A stretch of DNA of 64,000 nt. Origin: Bacillota bacterium (GTDB taxonomy: Bacteria; Bacillota; Desulfotomaculia; Desulfotomaculales; VENG01). The notes beneath the pieces are model-generated. The model saw only the letters and a program-made list of their open reading frames with translations. It was not told where the DNA came from and searched no databases. The DNA lies in contig VENG01000020.1 of the NCBI GenBank assembly GCA_009711705.1, positions 1-64,000 on the forward strand, read 5' to 3'. Below are positions 63,141-64,000 of the stretch, in pieces. A program made the position numbers and the translations under genes. Within the stretch, counting starts at the first letter, position 1. Each line of letters opens with the position of its first letter.

Positions 63141-64000
63141 ATGCCTCAAAACAAATTCAATAAATGGCTATTGGTACTCTTGTCAAGCATTTTCTTGCTC
63201 CCCCTGCTTCACCTTTTTGATTCGTATACCATACCCCAAAGGGTTCATAAACTGACCCGGGATACCGAAATCTTAAGTTCCAGTTATGATTTATCTCTGG
63301 ACATTTCTGCAATGATTTCAAATACCCGTGCTTATGTTTTATACTCTGAGGAAAAATATGTTGAAGAATTCCACAGTATAAGCACCCGGCTCACAAAAAA
63401 AGAGATCAACCTTTATAATATGGTCGACTCTTCAGAAAAAGAAATCATCAGTGAATTAATGATATCGAGCAAGAAATATGTTTCCCTTGTGGAAGAAGAC
63501 ATTATCACCGCTGTACAACAAGGCGATAAAAAGACTATAGAGCTGCTAAAGAACCGGCATGAGTTTTTAAGCTCTGAACTTAAGGAGAAGATCAGTTCCG
63601 TCCGGCAACTTCGCCAAGAAGCAATGGATAAAGATTTATCTACCATTATTTCCCTTCAGGCCACAAAGAGAACACTTTCCATCATCACAATATTCACTTC
63701 TTTACTGCTTTTGTTGATCGGGACACGTAAGTTCCTTTGGCCACTACTAACTGAATTCAGCCGTATGGACCAATTGACAACCCAACTTAAGAACCCGGTA
63801 GTTATCACAACTTCCAAAGGATACGTTACAAAGATCAATAAAGCAGCGCAAGACCTTCTATCAACACCTGCAGAAAGAGTAGAGGGTAAGACGTTAAATG
63901 AAGCAGTTAGCAATTTCCCCTACACCCAGAGTATAATACAACCACTCTTTAACGTTATTCTGGACGGAGAAGATATTAACGCTTACCAAACATTTTACAG
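63141..64000 (+). CDS. Membrane sensor protein with PAS domain, cut by the window end
   Basis: An open frame runs to the window end (286 codons visible). It has a first membrane helix (about residues 10-26), an outside helical sensor part with long helices (ISAMISNTRAYVLYSEEKY, like four-helix-bundle sensors), a second helix (178-194, IITIFTSLLLLLIG), and the start of a PAS domain (MDQLTTQLKNPVVITTSKGYVT, near 209). A histidine kinase or diguanylate cyclase would be expected after it. GGTGA lies upstream; ATG 63138 is an alternative start. It is divergent from the yeiH group. Confidence 0.8.
   Translation, partial: MPQNKFNKWLLVLLSSIFLLPLLHLFDSYTIPQRVHKLTRDTEILSSSYDLSLDISAMISNTRAYVLYSEEKYVEEFHSISTRLTKKEINLYNMVDSSEKEIISELMISSKKYVSLVEEDIITAVQQGDKKTIELLKNRHEFLSSELKEKISSVRQLRQEAMDKDLSTIISLQATKRTLSIITIFTSLLLLLIGTRKFLWPLLTEFSRMDQLTTQLKNPVVITTSKGYVTKINKAAQDLLSTPAERVEGKTLNEAVSNFPYTQSIIQPLFNVILDGEDINAYQTFY

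Overview
The window looks like chromosomal DNA of a Gram-positive, spore-forming, anaerobic sulfate reducer or syntroph of the Desulfotomaculum/Pelotomaculum type (Peptococcaceae). This rests on four things: a T-box leader and a B12 riboswitch, strong AGGAGG-type ribosome binding sites with frequent TTG and GTG starts, Firmicute synteny (tig-clpP-clpX, lonB-lonA-engB, valS), and a large set of heterodisulfide-reductase-like (Hdr), DsrMK-like and HdrBC-linked fumarate-reductase-like genes. The genus is inferred; no rRNA, tRNA or CRISPR array was seen.

Region 1 (0-15 kb) is mixed. It holds an amidohydrolase/ATP-grasp pair, a nested-repeat locus between convergent genes, valS behind a T-box, an orphan substrate-binding protein, a winged-helix/ferredoxin protein with a truncated phosphodiesterase behind it, a few small proteins, a DUF3786-type protein, a Nudix hydrolase and a cupin. 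Region 2 (15-29 kb) is the proteostasis block engB-lonA-lonB and clpX-clpP-tig. It is split by an acetate/succinate-type transporter and a cobalt uptake set (cbiJ-cbiM-cbiN-cbiQ-cbiO plus a MoaD-like protein) behind a cobalamin riboswitch. Region 3 (29-41 kb) has a free-standing biotinyl protein, a fatty-acyl/butyrate-type degradation set (thiolase, acyl-CoA dehydrogenase, two-subunit CoA-transferase) behind a candidate sigma-54 promoter, an AcuA-type acetyltransferase, a polar amino acid ABC transporter and a DMT exporter. A second copy of the nested-repeat locus follows.

Region 4 (42-60 kb) is the most interesting part: three consecutive leftward gene sets for electron transfer. First, hdrC-hdrB-like genes with frdB-like and frdA-like genes form a thiol:fumarate-reductase-like complex. 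Second, a membrane cytochrome b plus HdrD/DsrK-like pair probably links quinone and thiol pools. Third comes a six-gene set: a 1478-residue HdrA with a complete GltD/NfnB-type NAD(P)H module inserted in it, a second long HdrA, an MvhD whose gene contains an in-frame TGA best read as selenocysteine, an FrhB/FdhB-like protein, HdrC and HdrB. The second and third sets share a promoter/operator sequence. Together they look like a soluble, probably electron-bifurcating complex without its own hydrogenase, next to a membrane quinone module and a fumarate/succinate module.

Region 5 (60-64 kb) has a YeiH-type putative exporter with a small membrane partner, a universal stress protein, a membrane-anchored SRPBCC protein, and the start of a divergent sensor protein cut by the window end.
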